Below are positions 38,390-46,660 of a DNA stretch of 50,614 nt, one piece after another. This DNA comes from Candidatus Accumulibacter affinis. GTDB lineage: Bacteria > Pseudomonadota > Gammaproteobacteria > Burkholderiales > Rhodocyclaceae. The stretch lies in contig JADJOT010000005.1 of assembly GCA_016713625.1 (NCBI GenBank), positions 1 to 50,614 of the forward strand, given 5' to 3'. Every line of letters begins with the position of its first letter. The stretch's first letter is position 1. The position numbers and the translations under genes are program-made. Under the pieces are notes generated by a model that saw only the letters and a program-made list of their open reading frames with translations, made no database searches and was not told where the DNA came from.

Positions 38390-39184
38390 TCAGGGCTGGG
38401 CCGAATCGGCAAACCAGGGCGCCAGCGCGCGGCCATGGAAAAAACGGACGATCTTCCGGATTCGCTGGTGATCCTGGTCGGTCAGCCGAGGCTGCTGCGT
38501 GTAATCCAGATAGAAACGCAAGCGCTGGCTGCGCGACAGTCGTTGCCTGGCCCACAGGTCGAGGCAGGCGAGATCCTTGATGATCCGGTAATCGAGAACC
38601 GCGCCGCGATAATGGCCGCCGCTGGGACAATCGATCAGATAGACCGTCGCTTCGCCATCGACCAGCAGGTTGCGCCACTTCAGGTCGTTGTGGGCAAAGC
38701 GGGCCGCGTGCAGTGTTCGCGCGATGTCGGCGACCTGTCGGGAGACCCGGGCAACCCAGTAGCGATCGGCCAGTCGTGGATCGTTGAGGTAGTTGATCTG
38801 CGCCAGATCCATGGTATCGGGAATTTCCTCGGTCACCAGCGCTCCACGCGTGAAAGCTCCGCTGCGCCGCTCGAGGCCGTAGGCAACCAGCGTCGCGGTC
38901 GGAATTCCCCAGGCCCGGAAGGCCAGCAGATTCTGCCACTCGGCGCGTACCCGCGGTGGGCCAAGCCAGCGACGCAGGCCGAACCATCGGCGCCGGCGGT
39001 TCTTGCCGGTGCCGCTGTAGCGTTTGACGTAGTAGCGTTTGTTGCCCACCGTGACGCGCAGCACCCGACACAGCGAATCATGGGTAATCAATTCGCCCGT
39101 GAGGGCAAAGACGCGCTCGATATCGCCGAACAGGGCGCCCACTTCACCGGTGGCGTATTCGGGATTCAGGGACCAGTCAATCAC
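38390..39184 (-). CDS. lipopolysaccharide kinase, InaA family
   Basis: This 264-residue kinase-like protein has Lys54 (YYVKRY), the catalytic loop HNDLKWRN at 165-172 and IDCPSGG at 184-190, the latter typical of InaA/LPS kinases. It probably phosphorylates a core sugar such as heptose or Kdo. The start is a GTG at 39184. A broken copy of its 5' end lies about 1.2 kb upstream, next to waaP (40266-40352), suggesting that waaP and this gene were once adjacent. Confidence 0.88.
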   Translation of the reverse strand: MIDWSLNPEYATGEVGALFGDIERVFALTGELITHDSLCRVLRVTVGNKRYYVKRYSGTGKNRRRRWFGLRRWLGPPRVRAEWQNLLAFRAWGIPTATLVAYGLERRSGAFTRGALVTEEIPDTMDLAQINYLNDPRLADRYWVARVSRQVADIARTLHAARFAHNDLKWRNLLVDGEATVYLIDCPSGGHYRGAVLDYRIIKDLACLDLWARQRLSRSQRLRFYLDYTQQPRLTDQDHQRIRKIVRFFHGRALAPWFADSAQP

Positions 39185-39303
39185 GTATACCGCGCAGCGA
39201 GGTCTGTTGCCCGCCCTGCATCGCGCTGCTGCCCATCATGCAGCAGCGCCAGATCGAAAAACAGAGGAAGCAAAGCATGCCTCCATGCCAGGACAACGCG
39301 GGC

Positions 39304-39328
39304 TCACCCTGCGCGCTGCGCAGGGTGA
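39304..39328. repeat. 11-bp perfect hairpin between methyltransferase and kinase genes
   Basis: TCACCCTGCGC and GCGCAGGGTGA (39304-39314 and 39318-39328) pair perfectly around a 3-nt loop. No T run follows on either strand. It could limit read-through, stabilise mRNA or be a REP-like element. Confidence 0.5.
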
Positions 39329-39413
39329 ATCGAAAATCAATGGGTTGGCCAGCATCGCAGCAAGGGTGCGGAGTCACCTGTCTACAACGACCCACGTCCT
39401 GGCGGGGGTCGGC

Positions 39414-40115
39414 TCAACGTCGCTCCAGGCGTAGGTAGGTCTGGGGGGAAAGCCCGTAGCGTACCGGGTAGCTGCCAGTGCACCGCAACTCCACCGCGTT
39501 CAGGTCCTCCTGCAACACCCGGAACCAGATCGGAACCCGGTCGGTGGGCGTCCGGGACTTGATGCGGTACTTCATGTGGAAGCGCAGCGCCGAGAGGGAC
39601 AGGTTAGAGAAGTAGGAGATTACCAGGATTCCCCGCGAGACGCGCTTGCACTCCCGCAGCGCCTGCTGGCGCAGGCCGGGGGTAGGGTAATGGTGGAGCA
39701 GGCGGTTGCAGATCACCGCGTCGAACTCGCCATCGGCGAAACTCATCTGCATCACGTCCTGCTGCATGAAACGCATGTGCTCCGGGAGTTCGAGCTGGTG
39801 GGTGCTCTCCAGGTAGGCCGTCCTGGCGGTGGCCACCATGTGGCCGGAGTAGTCCGCCGCAGTGACCCGGTAGCCGCGCTTCTCCAGCAGAGGTTCCAGC
39901 CGCCCGCTGCCGCAGGGGAGGTCCAGCACCTCGGCCCCCGAGGCGATGCCGGCCAGGGCCTTTTCGATGCACTGCCATTCGCGCCGGTTGCGGCTGGTGA
40001 ACACGTTCTTGCGCGCCCGGTACTCGCTGGCCACCTCGGCGCGGTCGAACCGCTTGCAGGTATCCAGGTAATACGCCTGTTCGTGAAGGTGATCGACGGG
40101 TTCGGATTTCTTCAT
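39414..40115 (-). CDS. class I SAM-dependent methyltransferase
   Basis: This 233-residue protein has the Rossmann-type SAM site: motif I VLDLPCGSGRLEP at about 63-75, an acidic end of strand 2 in VTAADYSGHM, and DAVICNRLLHHYPTP after strand 4. No membrane or extra domain is present. The substrate is unknown; its position inside the LPS core operon suggests a sugar or lipid. It is flanked by non-coding gaps (150-230 nt) that the rest of the operon lacks, and by a broken and an intact copy of the kinase start, so it looks like a later insertion. Confidence 0.8.
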   Translation of the reverse strand: MKKSEPVDHLHEQAYYLDTCKRFDRAEVASEYRARKNVFTSRNRREWQCIEKALAGIASGAEVLDLPCGSGRLEPLLEKRGYRVTAADYSGHMVATARTAYLESTHQLELPEHMRFMQQDVMQMSFADGEFDAVICNRLLHHYPTPGLRQQALRECKRVSRGILVISYFSNLSLSALRFHMKYRIKSRTPTDRVPIWFRVLQEDLNAVELRCTGSYPVRYGLSPQTYLRLERR

Positions 40116-40265
40116 GGCGAGATCTGTGGGCTGGGTTGCGGGATCGGAAAAAGGGTCAATCAGAACGGGTGTGGATCCTTTCGGCCGCCAGGGATGGTAA
40201 CAGAATCAGATGCTAAGGGTATTAATGAATTGGGACAATTGCCAGACGGCGGCACCGCTTGGGGC

Positions 40266-40352
40266 AACTCGTCAGCGAGGGAAAAGACGCGATGGGTGTC
40301 GTCGAAGCGGGCCACCGCTTGGCCTGTGGCGATTCAGGGATCAGCCGATCAG
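40266..40352 (-). pseudogene. broken 5' end of an InaA-type LPS kinase gene
   Basis: Directly after the waaP stop, the minus strand repeats the start of the kinase gene at 39184. Over the first 21 nt, 17 are identical, but TGG (Trp4) has become TGA and a 5-6 nt deletion follows. After that the frame reads ATGQAVARFDDTHRVFSLADEL, matching ATGEVGALFGDIERVFALTGEL of the intact kinase. Similarity ends near 40266. In this copy the start codon position is CTG and overlaps the waaP stop. Confidence 0.7.
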
Positions 40353-41173
40353 TTCATCTCACCGGCGGCCGACTTGCGTGCAAAACGCGCCCGCAAGCGT
40401 CGGCGCTCGCGCGCCAGGTAGGCGAGCAGCGGCGCTTCCTCGCGCAGCAGCAGGCGCAGCGGCCGGGCAAAATACACCGTCAGAAAACGCAAAAGATCAC
40501 GCCTGGTCAGCGGAACATCGAGTACCGAGAAATACAGCGCGGCGAGGTCCTTGTCGCGCCAGCGTCGTGGCGTTCTGGCTCTGAGCTGGGCGCGATGCAG
40601 GTCGATCAGCGACAATCGAAGGCTTTCCGGTGTCGGCGGCGGATCGAGATGGAGCAGAAAATGGCAGATATAGAAGTCACGATGGTTTACGCCACCCTGG
40701 TGCATTTTCCGCGCCGCCTCGGCGACGCCGGTGATCAGCGCACGCTTCAGGCGAACCGGGGGGGGATTCCCCTGCCAGTCCAGCGCATAGTCCTCCAGGC
40801 TGACGCTTGGCGCCAGTTCCTCGGTGACGATGAACGAAGATTGTCTGGCCGGATTGCTGCCACGCTGGCCGAAGGCAACGGCGCGCATGCTATCGACGCC
40901 AAGCTCACGCAGCCGCTGGATCGCCTGCCACTCGTTGCGCGCACCGAGGACAGGTGCGCGTAGCGAGAGGACGTTCTTGAGAATCTCCAGCCAGCCGCTA
41001 CCGCGATGGATCTTCACGAAATAGCCGCGGCCGGCAACTTCGGTACGCAAGGTACGGCGCGCCTCCAGTTCCCGAAATACCTCGCCCTGCAGCGCCTCGA
41101 CGGCGACGAAAGGATCCTGCCCTGCCCACAGCGAGCGAAATGGCTCGTCGATCACCAGCTCGCTGGTACTCAC
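40349..41173 (-). CDS. waaP: LPS core heptose(I) kinase
   Basis: WaaP (RfaP) phosphorylates heptose I of the LPS inner core, which strengthens the outer membrane. The 274-residue protein (265 in E. coli) has Lys54 in YFVKIHRGSGW and the signature NHRDFYICHFLLHL at 163-176, close to the E. coli motif. The start is a GTG whose last two bases begin the waaG stop (GTGA overlap), so the two are translationally coupled; a longer frame upstream has no support. Confidence 0.95.
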   Translation of the reverse strand: MSTSELVIDEPFRSLWAGQDPFVAVEALQGEVFRELEARRTLRTEVAGRGYFVKIHRGSGWLEILKNVLSLRAPVLGARNEWQAIQRLRELGVDSMRAVAFGQRGSNPARQSSFIVTEELAPSVSLEDYALDWQGNPPPVRLKRALITGVAEAARKMHQGGVNHRDFYICHFLLHLDPPPTPESLRLSLIDLHRAQLRARTPRRWRDKDLAALYFSVLDVPLTRRDLLRFLTVYFARPLRLLLREEAPLLAYLARERRRLRARFARKSAAGEMN

Positions 41174-42291
41174 TGGCGCTCTTTCAGGATTACGTCGGCC
41201 GCAACTTCCGCGTTGCCGTAGATGTCGGCATCCTCTGCATAAGCGAGGCCGTTGTTGTGCCAACGCAGACGCGCCGGTTCGTCGTTGAGCATGTGCGCCA
41301 GGAGCTGGTCGAGACGCGCCTGTTCAAAAGGTTCGGGAACCACCAGGCCGGCGTCGGCCTCGGCGATGTAATGCGCATAACCGCAGACGGCGGTGGTCAA
41401 TACCGGCAAGCCGGCAACCATCGCTTCGAGGAGAACCGTGCCGGTGTTTTCGTTGTACGCCGGATGGATGAGCAGATCGGCGCCAAGCAGAAAACGCTGG
41501 ATGTCGCTGCGTCCGGCGAGGATCCTGACGCGATCGGCGAGTCCCAGCGCGCGTGCCTGGCCGCGGAACAGGGTCGGATCATCGTCACCGATGGCGATCA
41601 GCCGACAACGGCAGCGCAGCACCGGCAGCAAGGCTGCCAGTGCCTGCAGGCTGCGATCCAGCCCTTTGGTCTTGAAGCCGGAGCCGATCTGCAACAGCAG
41701 CAGATCTCCCTCTTGCAGCCCGAACTCGCGGCGGAACTCCGCACGCATCTCCGCAGCGTTCGCAGGCGCCCGCCGATCAAGCGCGATTCCCGGTGGCAAT
41801 AGGTGAAAGCGTTGGTCGGGGGTGCCGTAATACTTCTGGAACAGTGGCTTTTGCAGAGGGGAAATCAGCAAAATCTCGGTTCGGCTCTGTGCTCCGAAGA
41901 CCGCCAGCTCGTAAGCCGAAAAATGGCGATAGCGTCCCGACCGGCGGTAGAGCGGGTTGCGCAGCGTGCGCGCCTTGTCTTCGTAACAGGCGTCGGCAGC
42001 AAAATAGGCGTCGAGACCTGGCATCTTGTTGAAGCCGACGACCCGACCGGCTGGATGGGCTGCCAGATGACTCGCCACCCAGGCGCTGAATTTCGCATAG
42101 CGGCGATGATTGGTTAGCGCTCTGACCGGCACCAGCACCACCTCGAATCCCGCGGGGATGTCGCCACGCCATTCCAGCGTATACACCCGGACGGTGTTGC
42201 CACGTGCCTGGCAGGCGAGGGCAATGCGCAGGAAATCGCGCTGCAGTCCTCCGAAAGGAAAGTATTTGTACAGACAGAAGGCGATCGGCAT
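41170..42291 (-). CDS. waaG: LPS core glycosyltransferase WaaG
   Basis: WaaG (RfaG) adds the first outer-core hexose to heptose II. The 373-residue protein (374 in E. coli) is a GT4 enzyme that begins IAFCLYKYFPFGGLQRDF, as WaaG does, and has the C-terminal EX7E-type region HPAYNENTGTVLLEAMVAG. The ATG at 42291 matches the family start; the frame remains open for 300 codons upstream in antiparallel overlap with no protein-like signal. It lies 47 nt after lpxL and overlaps waaP by 4 nt. Confidence 0.95.
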   Translation of the reverse strand: MPIAFCLYKYFPFGGLQRDFLRIALACQARGNTVRVYTLEWRGDIPAGFEVVLVPVRALTNHRRYAKFSAWVASHLAAHPAGRVVGFNKMPGLDAYFAADACYEDKARTLRNPLYRRSGRYRHFSAYELAVFGAQSRTEILLISPLQKPLFQKYYGTPDQRFHLLPPGIALDRRAPANAAEMRAEFRREFGLQEGDLLLLQIGSGFKTKGLDRSLQALAALLPVLRCRCRLIAIGDDDPTLFRGQARALGLADRVRILAGRSDIQRFLLGADLLIHPAYNENTGTVLLEAMVAGLPVLTTAVCGYAHYIAEADAGLVVPEPFEQARLDQLLAHMLNDEPARLRWHNNGLAYAEDADIYGNAEVAADVILKERQ

Positions 42292-42338
42292 CAATGCTGT
42301 ACCGATGACGTCCGGCGAGCACCCGCAGCCAGGTCTGC

Positions 42339-43208
42339 TCACGCCTGCCCGCCGAGTTCCTGGACCGGTTGTGCGTCGCTGCCCCGCCGCCGCTTGTAGC
42401 GGTTGTATCCCCAGAGATATTGCTCGGGGCACTGGCGTATCAGATTCTCGATCTCGTGATTGATCTGTTGCGCGCGCTCCTCGATCGTTCCGCGGATCGG
42501 CTGCGTCGCTTCCTGCAGGTGAAAATGGTAACCGGCTCCACCCGGCAACCGTTCCGCCCAGACCATGATCACGGTGGCGCCGCTCTCGACCAGTCGCGCC
42601 GCCAGGGTCATCGTGTAAGCCGGTTTGCCGAAGAAATCGAGCCAGCGCCCTTCGCCCGTCTTGGGGGCCTGATCGGGCAGCATGCCGACCGCTTCGCCGC
42701 GCTTGAGGGCCTTGAGCAGGCTGCGCACCCCGGACAGGTCGGCAGCCGCCAGGTGCAACTGTGCCCGTGCCCGGCCGGCCTCGATCATCGCTTGCAGCCA
42801 GGCCTGGCGGGGTGGCCGATAAAGGACCGTGATCGGCGCCTGCGTGGAGAGGTATTGTGCGGTGACCTCGAAACAGCCCAGGTGCGGTGTCAGGTAGAGG
42901 ATTCCCTTGCCTTTGCGGGTCGCCGCCTCGACCAGTTCCCAGCCTGACACCCTGACCACCCGGGCGGCAGTTTCGGCGAGCGGCCGCAACCAGATTCGCG
43001 CCAGTTCCAGCGCGCCCTTGCCGGCTTCGCCGATGGCGCGTGCACGCACGCGCCGGGTCTCGTCTGCACCGAGCGCCAGCAGCATGTTCTCGCGCATGTG
43101 CCGACGGTAGGTCGGCGAGAGCAGCCAGGTCAGCCAGCCAAGAAATGCGCCGAGAGCGTGCAGCCAGGACAGGGGTAGACGGCTGAGGAGACGGAACAGG
43201 GCAAGCAA
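42339..43208 (-). CDS. lpxL: lysophospholipid acyltransferase, LpxL/HtrB family
   Basis: LpxL-type enzymes add a secondary acyl chain to Kdo2-lipid A. The 289-residue protein has an N-terminal membrane helix (about 3-30), the catalytic HLGCFE motif (HX4E) at about 109-114 and the GMLPDQAPK segment. Only a TTG (43208) can start the frame at a family-like N-terminus (LLALFRLLSRLPLSWLHALG). It heads the core operon and is divergent from metK. Whether it is the lauroyl- or myristoyl-type enzyme cannot be told. Confidence 0.9.
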   Translation of the reverse strand: MLALFRLLSRLPLSWLHALGAFLGWLTWLLSPTYRRHMRENMLLALGADETRRVRARAIGEAGKGALELARIWLRPLAETAARVVRVSGWELVEAATRKGKGILYLTPHLGCFEVTAQYLSTQAPITVLYRPPRQAWLQAMIEAGRARAQLHLAAADLSGVRSLLKALKRGEAVGMLPDQAPKTGEGRWLDFFGKPAYTMTLAARLVESGATVIMVWAERLPGGAGYHFHLQEATQPIRGTIEERAQQINHEIENLIRQCPEQYLWGYNRYKRRRGSDAQPVQELGGQA

Positions 43209-43255
43209 TCGGCAATTCGCTTATGGCAAAGTTGGCAACAGGCAACGAGAAGTCT

Positions 43256-43285
43256 TTGACCGCTCGACCAGGGAAAAACTATAAT
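43256..43285 (+). promoter_or_regulatory. sigma-70 promoter of metK
   Basis: TTGACC at 43256-43261 and TATAAT at 43280-43285 are separated by 18 nt, near consensus. Transcription would start near 43292, exactly where the structured leader begins. Confidence 0.8.
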
Positions 43286-43291
43286 TATCCA

Positions 43292-43431
43292 TCCGCCGAG
43301 TTAATCAGGACAACTTGCAGGGCGGAGCGAGCCGCAGAGGCGGCTCCAAATACTGCTAAAGCGTCGTCTGCTCGAACCCCGGAGCCGGCCACGCAGCCGT
43401 TTCGGGGTTTTTTTATTGGAGCAGAACCAGC
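43292..43431 (+). ncRNA. structured metK leader, candidate attenuator or riboswitch
   Basis: The ~140-nt leader has no ATG and no leader peptide. Hairpin 1 pairs 43292-43297 with 43321-43326, with an inner stem 43298-43302/43312-43316. Hairpin 2 pairs GAGCCGC (43329-43335) with GCGGCTC (43340-43346). A terminator hairpin ends at 43409. CGGCTCC (43341-43347) is also perfectly complementary to GGAGCCG (43381-43387) in the 5' arm of the terminator, so hairpin 2 and this pairing exclude each other. This is the layout of a transcriptional riboswitch. I could not match it to a known SAM or SAH class. Confidence 0.6.
43375..43414 (+). terminator. intrinsic terminator in the metK leader
   Basis: AACCCCG (43375-43381) pairs with CGGGGTT (43403-43409), continued inward by GAG/TTT and CGGC/GCCG pairs with one bulged C, about 14 pairs in all, followed by a run of seven Ts (43408-43414). 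It stands 17 nt before the metK start, so it must be controlled. Confidence 0.85.
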
Positions 43432-44598
<1,167 letters not shown>

Positions 44599-44604
44599 TG
44601 TGCA

Positions 44605-44620
44605 AGTCGCGTCAGCGACT
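44605..44620. repeat. hairpin just after metK
   Basis: AGTCGC and GCGACT pair perfectly around the tetraloop GTCA, 7 nt after the metK stop. It lacks a T run. It is the first of several palindromic elements in 44605-44776. Confidence 0.6.
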
Positions 44621-44629
44621 CACGAACCT

Positions 44630-44655
44630 CCCCTCGCCCGCTTGTGGGAGAGGGG
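44630..44655. repeat. REP-like palindrome
   Basis: CCCCTC (44630-44635) pairs with GAGGGG (44650-44655) around a GC-rich loop. The CCCCTCGCCCGCTTGTGGGA core resembles dispersed extragenic palindromes seen in many proteobacterial genomes; copy number elsewhere cannot be seen here. Confidence 0.5.
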
Positions 44656-44678
44656 TCGGGGGGGTGAGATGGGGAATT

Positions 44679-44696
44679 CACGGAGCATGCTCCGTG
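44679..44696. repeat. 18-bp perfect palindrome
   Basis: CACGGAGCATGCTCCGTG equals its own reverse complement. With no loop it is more like a protein-binding or repeat-element site than an RNA hairpin. Confidence 0.75.
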
Positions 44697-44718
44697 CCCA
44701 ACGAACGATTCCGGCGTG

Positions 44719-44776
44719 CAAGCCGGAATGCGCCCTGCAAGGGAGATGGCAAGCCGGAATGCGCCCTGCAAGGGAG
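44719..44776. repeat. tandem repeat, 27-bp unit with 31-bp period
   Basis: A 27-bp unit beginning CAAGCCGGAATGCGCC is present at 44719-44745 and again, identical, at 44750-44776. An inverted relative of its first part (TTCCGGCGTGC) stands just before copy one at 44709-44719. Confidence 0.9.
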
Positions 44777-44809
44777 GGAACGGTCATGCCTTTCCTCATC
44801 GGGGTGTCT

Positions 44810-44875
44810 GGAATCGCCATGACCGTTAGTCAGAAAGATAGGCCCTGAATGCTGTTGATGATCTAAAAGCATGAT
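44810..44875 (+). pseudogene. broken copy of the trpG leader and first codons
   Basis: This stretch resembles the sequence around the real trpG start (46050-46114). ATGCTGTTGATGATC at 44849-44863 is identical to the first 15 nt of trpG; GATAG stands at the same distance (7 nt) before both ATGs; further upstream GGAA and CCATG blocks also align. Over 44834-44875, 32 of 42 positions match. The reading frame stops at codon 6 (TAA). The rest of 44876-45036 holds no gene I can support. Confidence 0.6.
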
Positions 44876-45036
44876 CGCAATCCGGTGAAGTCCGTTGCTG
44901 CCCGATGCCCGGTGACAATCTTCGTATTGATGGGCTTCCAGGTAACTCCTCAAAAACTCCGGGCATGGCCGTTCCCTGAATCAGGGATGCTTGCGCGCAG
45001 GTGGTGCCGAACACAGCCTGCCAAGCGTGGTTCAAT

Positions 45037-45315
45037 CTAATAAGCCGGTCGGCGGCGCTGATGCGCGATCGCGAGGACATGGATCTGCGCTGATTTCACC
45101 TGATAAATGACGTGAAACGGGAAACGCTTGAGCCCGGCTTTGCGGAGGTCGGAATCGCCGACCCTTGGGTAGAAGTCTGGCGTGGCGCAGACGCGCGCCA
45201 TGACCTTCTCGAATTCGGCAAGGTAATCTGCGCCCAGGCCGGGAAGTCGGCTTTCATACAACGCAACTTCATCCAGATGCTCGGCCAGTGCAGCGCGGTG
45301 AAAGCGATAAGTCAT
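45037..45315 (-). CDS. RelE/ParE-family toxin
   Basis: This 92-residue protein has the ParE/RelE fold pattern: an N-terminal YRFHRAALAEHLDEVALYE, a middle DYLAEFEKVMARV helix and the C-terminal KRFPFHVIYQVKSAQIHVLAIAH strands. Such toxins act on mRNA at the ribosome or on gyrase; which one cannot be told. Its ATG overlaps the antitoxin stop by 4 nt (ATGA), the usual coupling. Confidence 0.87.
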   Translation of the reverse strand: MTYRFHRAALAEHLDEVALYESRLPGLGADYLAEFEKVMARVCATPDFYPRVGDSDLRKAGLKRFPFHVIYQVKSAQIHVLAIAHQRRRPAY

Positions 45316-45536
45316 CGCAACAGGGCTTGGGCAGCGGCGCGGGCGTCTTCTGCCGAAACGGTATCGGTCTGCCCGCTGTCAATTTCTGCTGCGCGACGAG
45401 CCGCCTCGGTGTGCCATGCCTGCGCGATCTCTTCCTCGTTTTGCTCTTCGAGACTGAGCAACAACTTGTGTGCCAGTTCGGCGCGTTGCCGCGTGGGCAA
45501 ATGCAGTGCGGCTTGTTCTATGTTTTCGGTGTTCAT
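45312..45536 (-). CDS. antitoxin of the addiction-module component family
   Basis: This 74-residue protein matches short antitoxins of the PF09720 type: IEQAALHLPTRQRAELAHKLLLSLE followed by an acidic, alanine-rich C-terminal half expected to bind the toxin. GGAGG precedes the ATG at 45536 on the minus strand. It neutralises the toxin encoded next and probably represses the pair. The gene start abuts a remnant resembling the tail of a type I methyltransferase gene. Confidence 0.83.
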   Translation of the reverse strand: MNTENIEQAALHLPTRQRAELAHKLLLSLEEQNEEEIAQAWHTEAARRAAEIDSGQTDTVSAEDARAAAQALLR

Positions 45537-45546
45537 TGGGCCTCCT

Positions 45547-45648
45547 TCATGGCAGCAACGATGCGACATTTTGCGCGATGCGGGTTTGCAACTCCAGTGC
45601 CTGGGCATTCAGCGATTCCAGTTCCTCGTTCAGGGTTTCGAGCTGTTC
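45547..45648 (-). pseudogene. probable C-terminal remnant of an HsdM-type DNA methyltransferase
   Basis: Between an in-frame TAG (45649-45651) and a TGA, the minus strand encodes 33 residues (EQLETLNEELESLNAQALEL..., ending RIAQNVASLLP). This coiled, Leu/Glu-rich ending closely resembles, from memory, the C-termini of type I restriction methyltransferases. Nothing upstream continues the protein, so only the tail is left. The match is unverified. Confidence 0.4.
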
Positions 45649-45764
45649 CTAGAAAAGTCGCCATTGTCCGACAGTCTCCAGCCAAGAATAAACGAGTTAG
45701 GCAAGTTCGATGGCGGTGGGCGCAAGGGCTTTTGCGGTTCAGGTAACCCCGACGGTAGCCCCTG

Positions 45765-45790
45765 CAAGCCGCAAGCTGGCGAGCGGCTTG
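45765..45790. repeat. 8-bp inverted repeat in non-coding patch
   Basis: CAAGCCGC (45765-45772) and GCGGCTTG (45783-45790) are perfect inverted copies with a 10-nt loop. The surrounding 45652-46049 contains no gene I can recognise on either strand. Confidence 0.5.
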
Positions 45791-46087
45791 ACCGCTGGCC
45801 TGCGCCGTGGCGACGCAGGGCGGGTCAAAAGGGACGGCGACAGCGGGGGCGATGAAGCCATGACGCAGCTTTACCGCGTGATGGCGTGATTCAGGAGGGC
45901 ACGGAGTAGCGATGGCGCGGGGGTGGAGGTTTGAGACATGGCCGATATGGGGGACAATAGCGGCTTTCGTGCATTCGGTTCCAGGCCATCGGCGCGAGGG
46001 TAGCAAAAGAAACTGCGGGTATCCGAGCTGGTGTCAAGACGGATTGGTTGGAACCATGGCCATATAGAACAAAAGGATAGCCGCGAT

Positions 46088-46660
46088 ATGCTGTTGATGA
46101 TCGATAACTATGATTCCTTCACCTACAACCTCGTGCAGTACTTTGGCGAACTGGGGCAGGACGTCAGGGTGTTCCGTAACGACGCCATCTCGATTGCCGG
46201 GATCACGCGCCTGCAGCCGGACTTGCTGGTGATCTCTCCGGGTCCCTGCGCGCCGGCGCAGGCCGGCATCTCTCTGGCGGCGATTCGCGAGTTTGCCGGC
46301 AGGATTCCGTTGCTCGGGGTATGTCTGGGCCATCAGGCGATCGGTGAGGCTTTCGGAGGCCAGGTTGTCCATGCGCAGCGCCTGATGCACGGCAAGGTAT
46401 CGCCGGTACACCACACCGAGCAGGGCGTCTTCCGCGGTCTGCCCAGTCCATTGACCTGCACCCGCTATCACTCGCTGGCCGTCGAACGCGCGTCCTTGCC
46501 GGACTGCCTGGAGGTTACCGCGTGGACCGACGATGGCGAGATCATGGGCCTGCGCCACAAAACACTGACGGTCGAGGGCGTGCAGTTCCACCCGGAATCG
46601 ATCCTCACCGAGCGTGGTCACGATCTGCTGAAGAATTTCCTTGAGGAGCACCGCCAATGA
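46088..46660 (+). CDS. trpG: anthranilate synthase component II (glutamine amidotransferase)
   Basis: TrpG releases ammonia from glutamine for anthranilate synthesis by TrpE. The 190-residue protein is a class I amidotransferase: LLMIDNYDSFTYNLVQYF start, nucleophile Cys79 in GVCLGHQAIGEAFGG and the His-Glu pair in QFHPESILT. The ATG at 46088 with AAGGA upstream fits the family. It overlaps trpD by ATGA. trpE, often directly upstream, is missing from the window. A broken copy of this gene's leader and start lies 1.24 kb upstream. Confidence 0.96.
   Translation: MLLMIDNYDSFTYNLVQYFGELGQDVRVFRNDAISIAGITRLQPDLLVISPGPCAPAQAGISLAAIREFAGRIPLLGVCLGHQAIGEAFGGQVVHAQRLMHGKVSPVHHTEQGVFRGLPSPLTCTRYHSLAVERASLPDCLEVTAWTDDGEIMGLRHKTLTVEGVQFHPESILTERGHDLLKNFLEEHRQ

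Noticed and set aside
43292..43431. metK leader as a SAH riboswitch
   Set aside because: It shares only a short GCCGAG with the SAH consensus I remember; the rest does not align, and those switches usually control ahcY or methionine synthase genes.
45690..45710. GTTAGGC resembling half of an integron attC site
   Set aside because: No matching RYYYAAC partner at a suitable distance and no integrase gene.
46020..46087. trp operon attenuator with Trp-rich leader peptide
   Set aside because: No short frame with tandem Trp codons and no terminator hairpin precede trpG.
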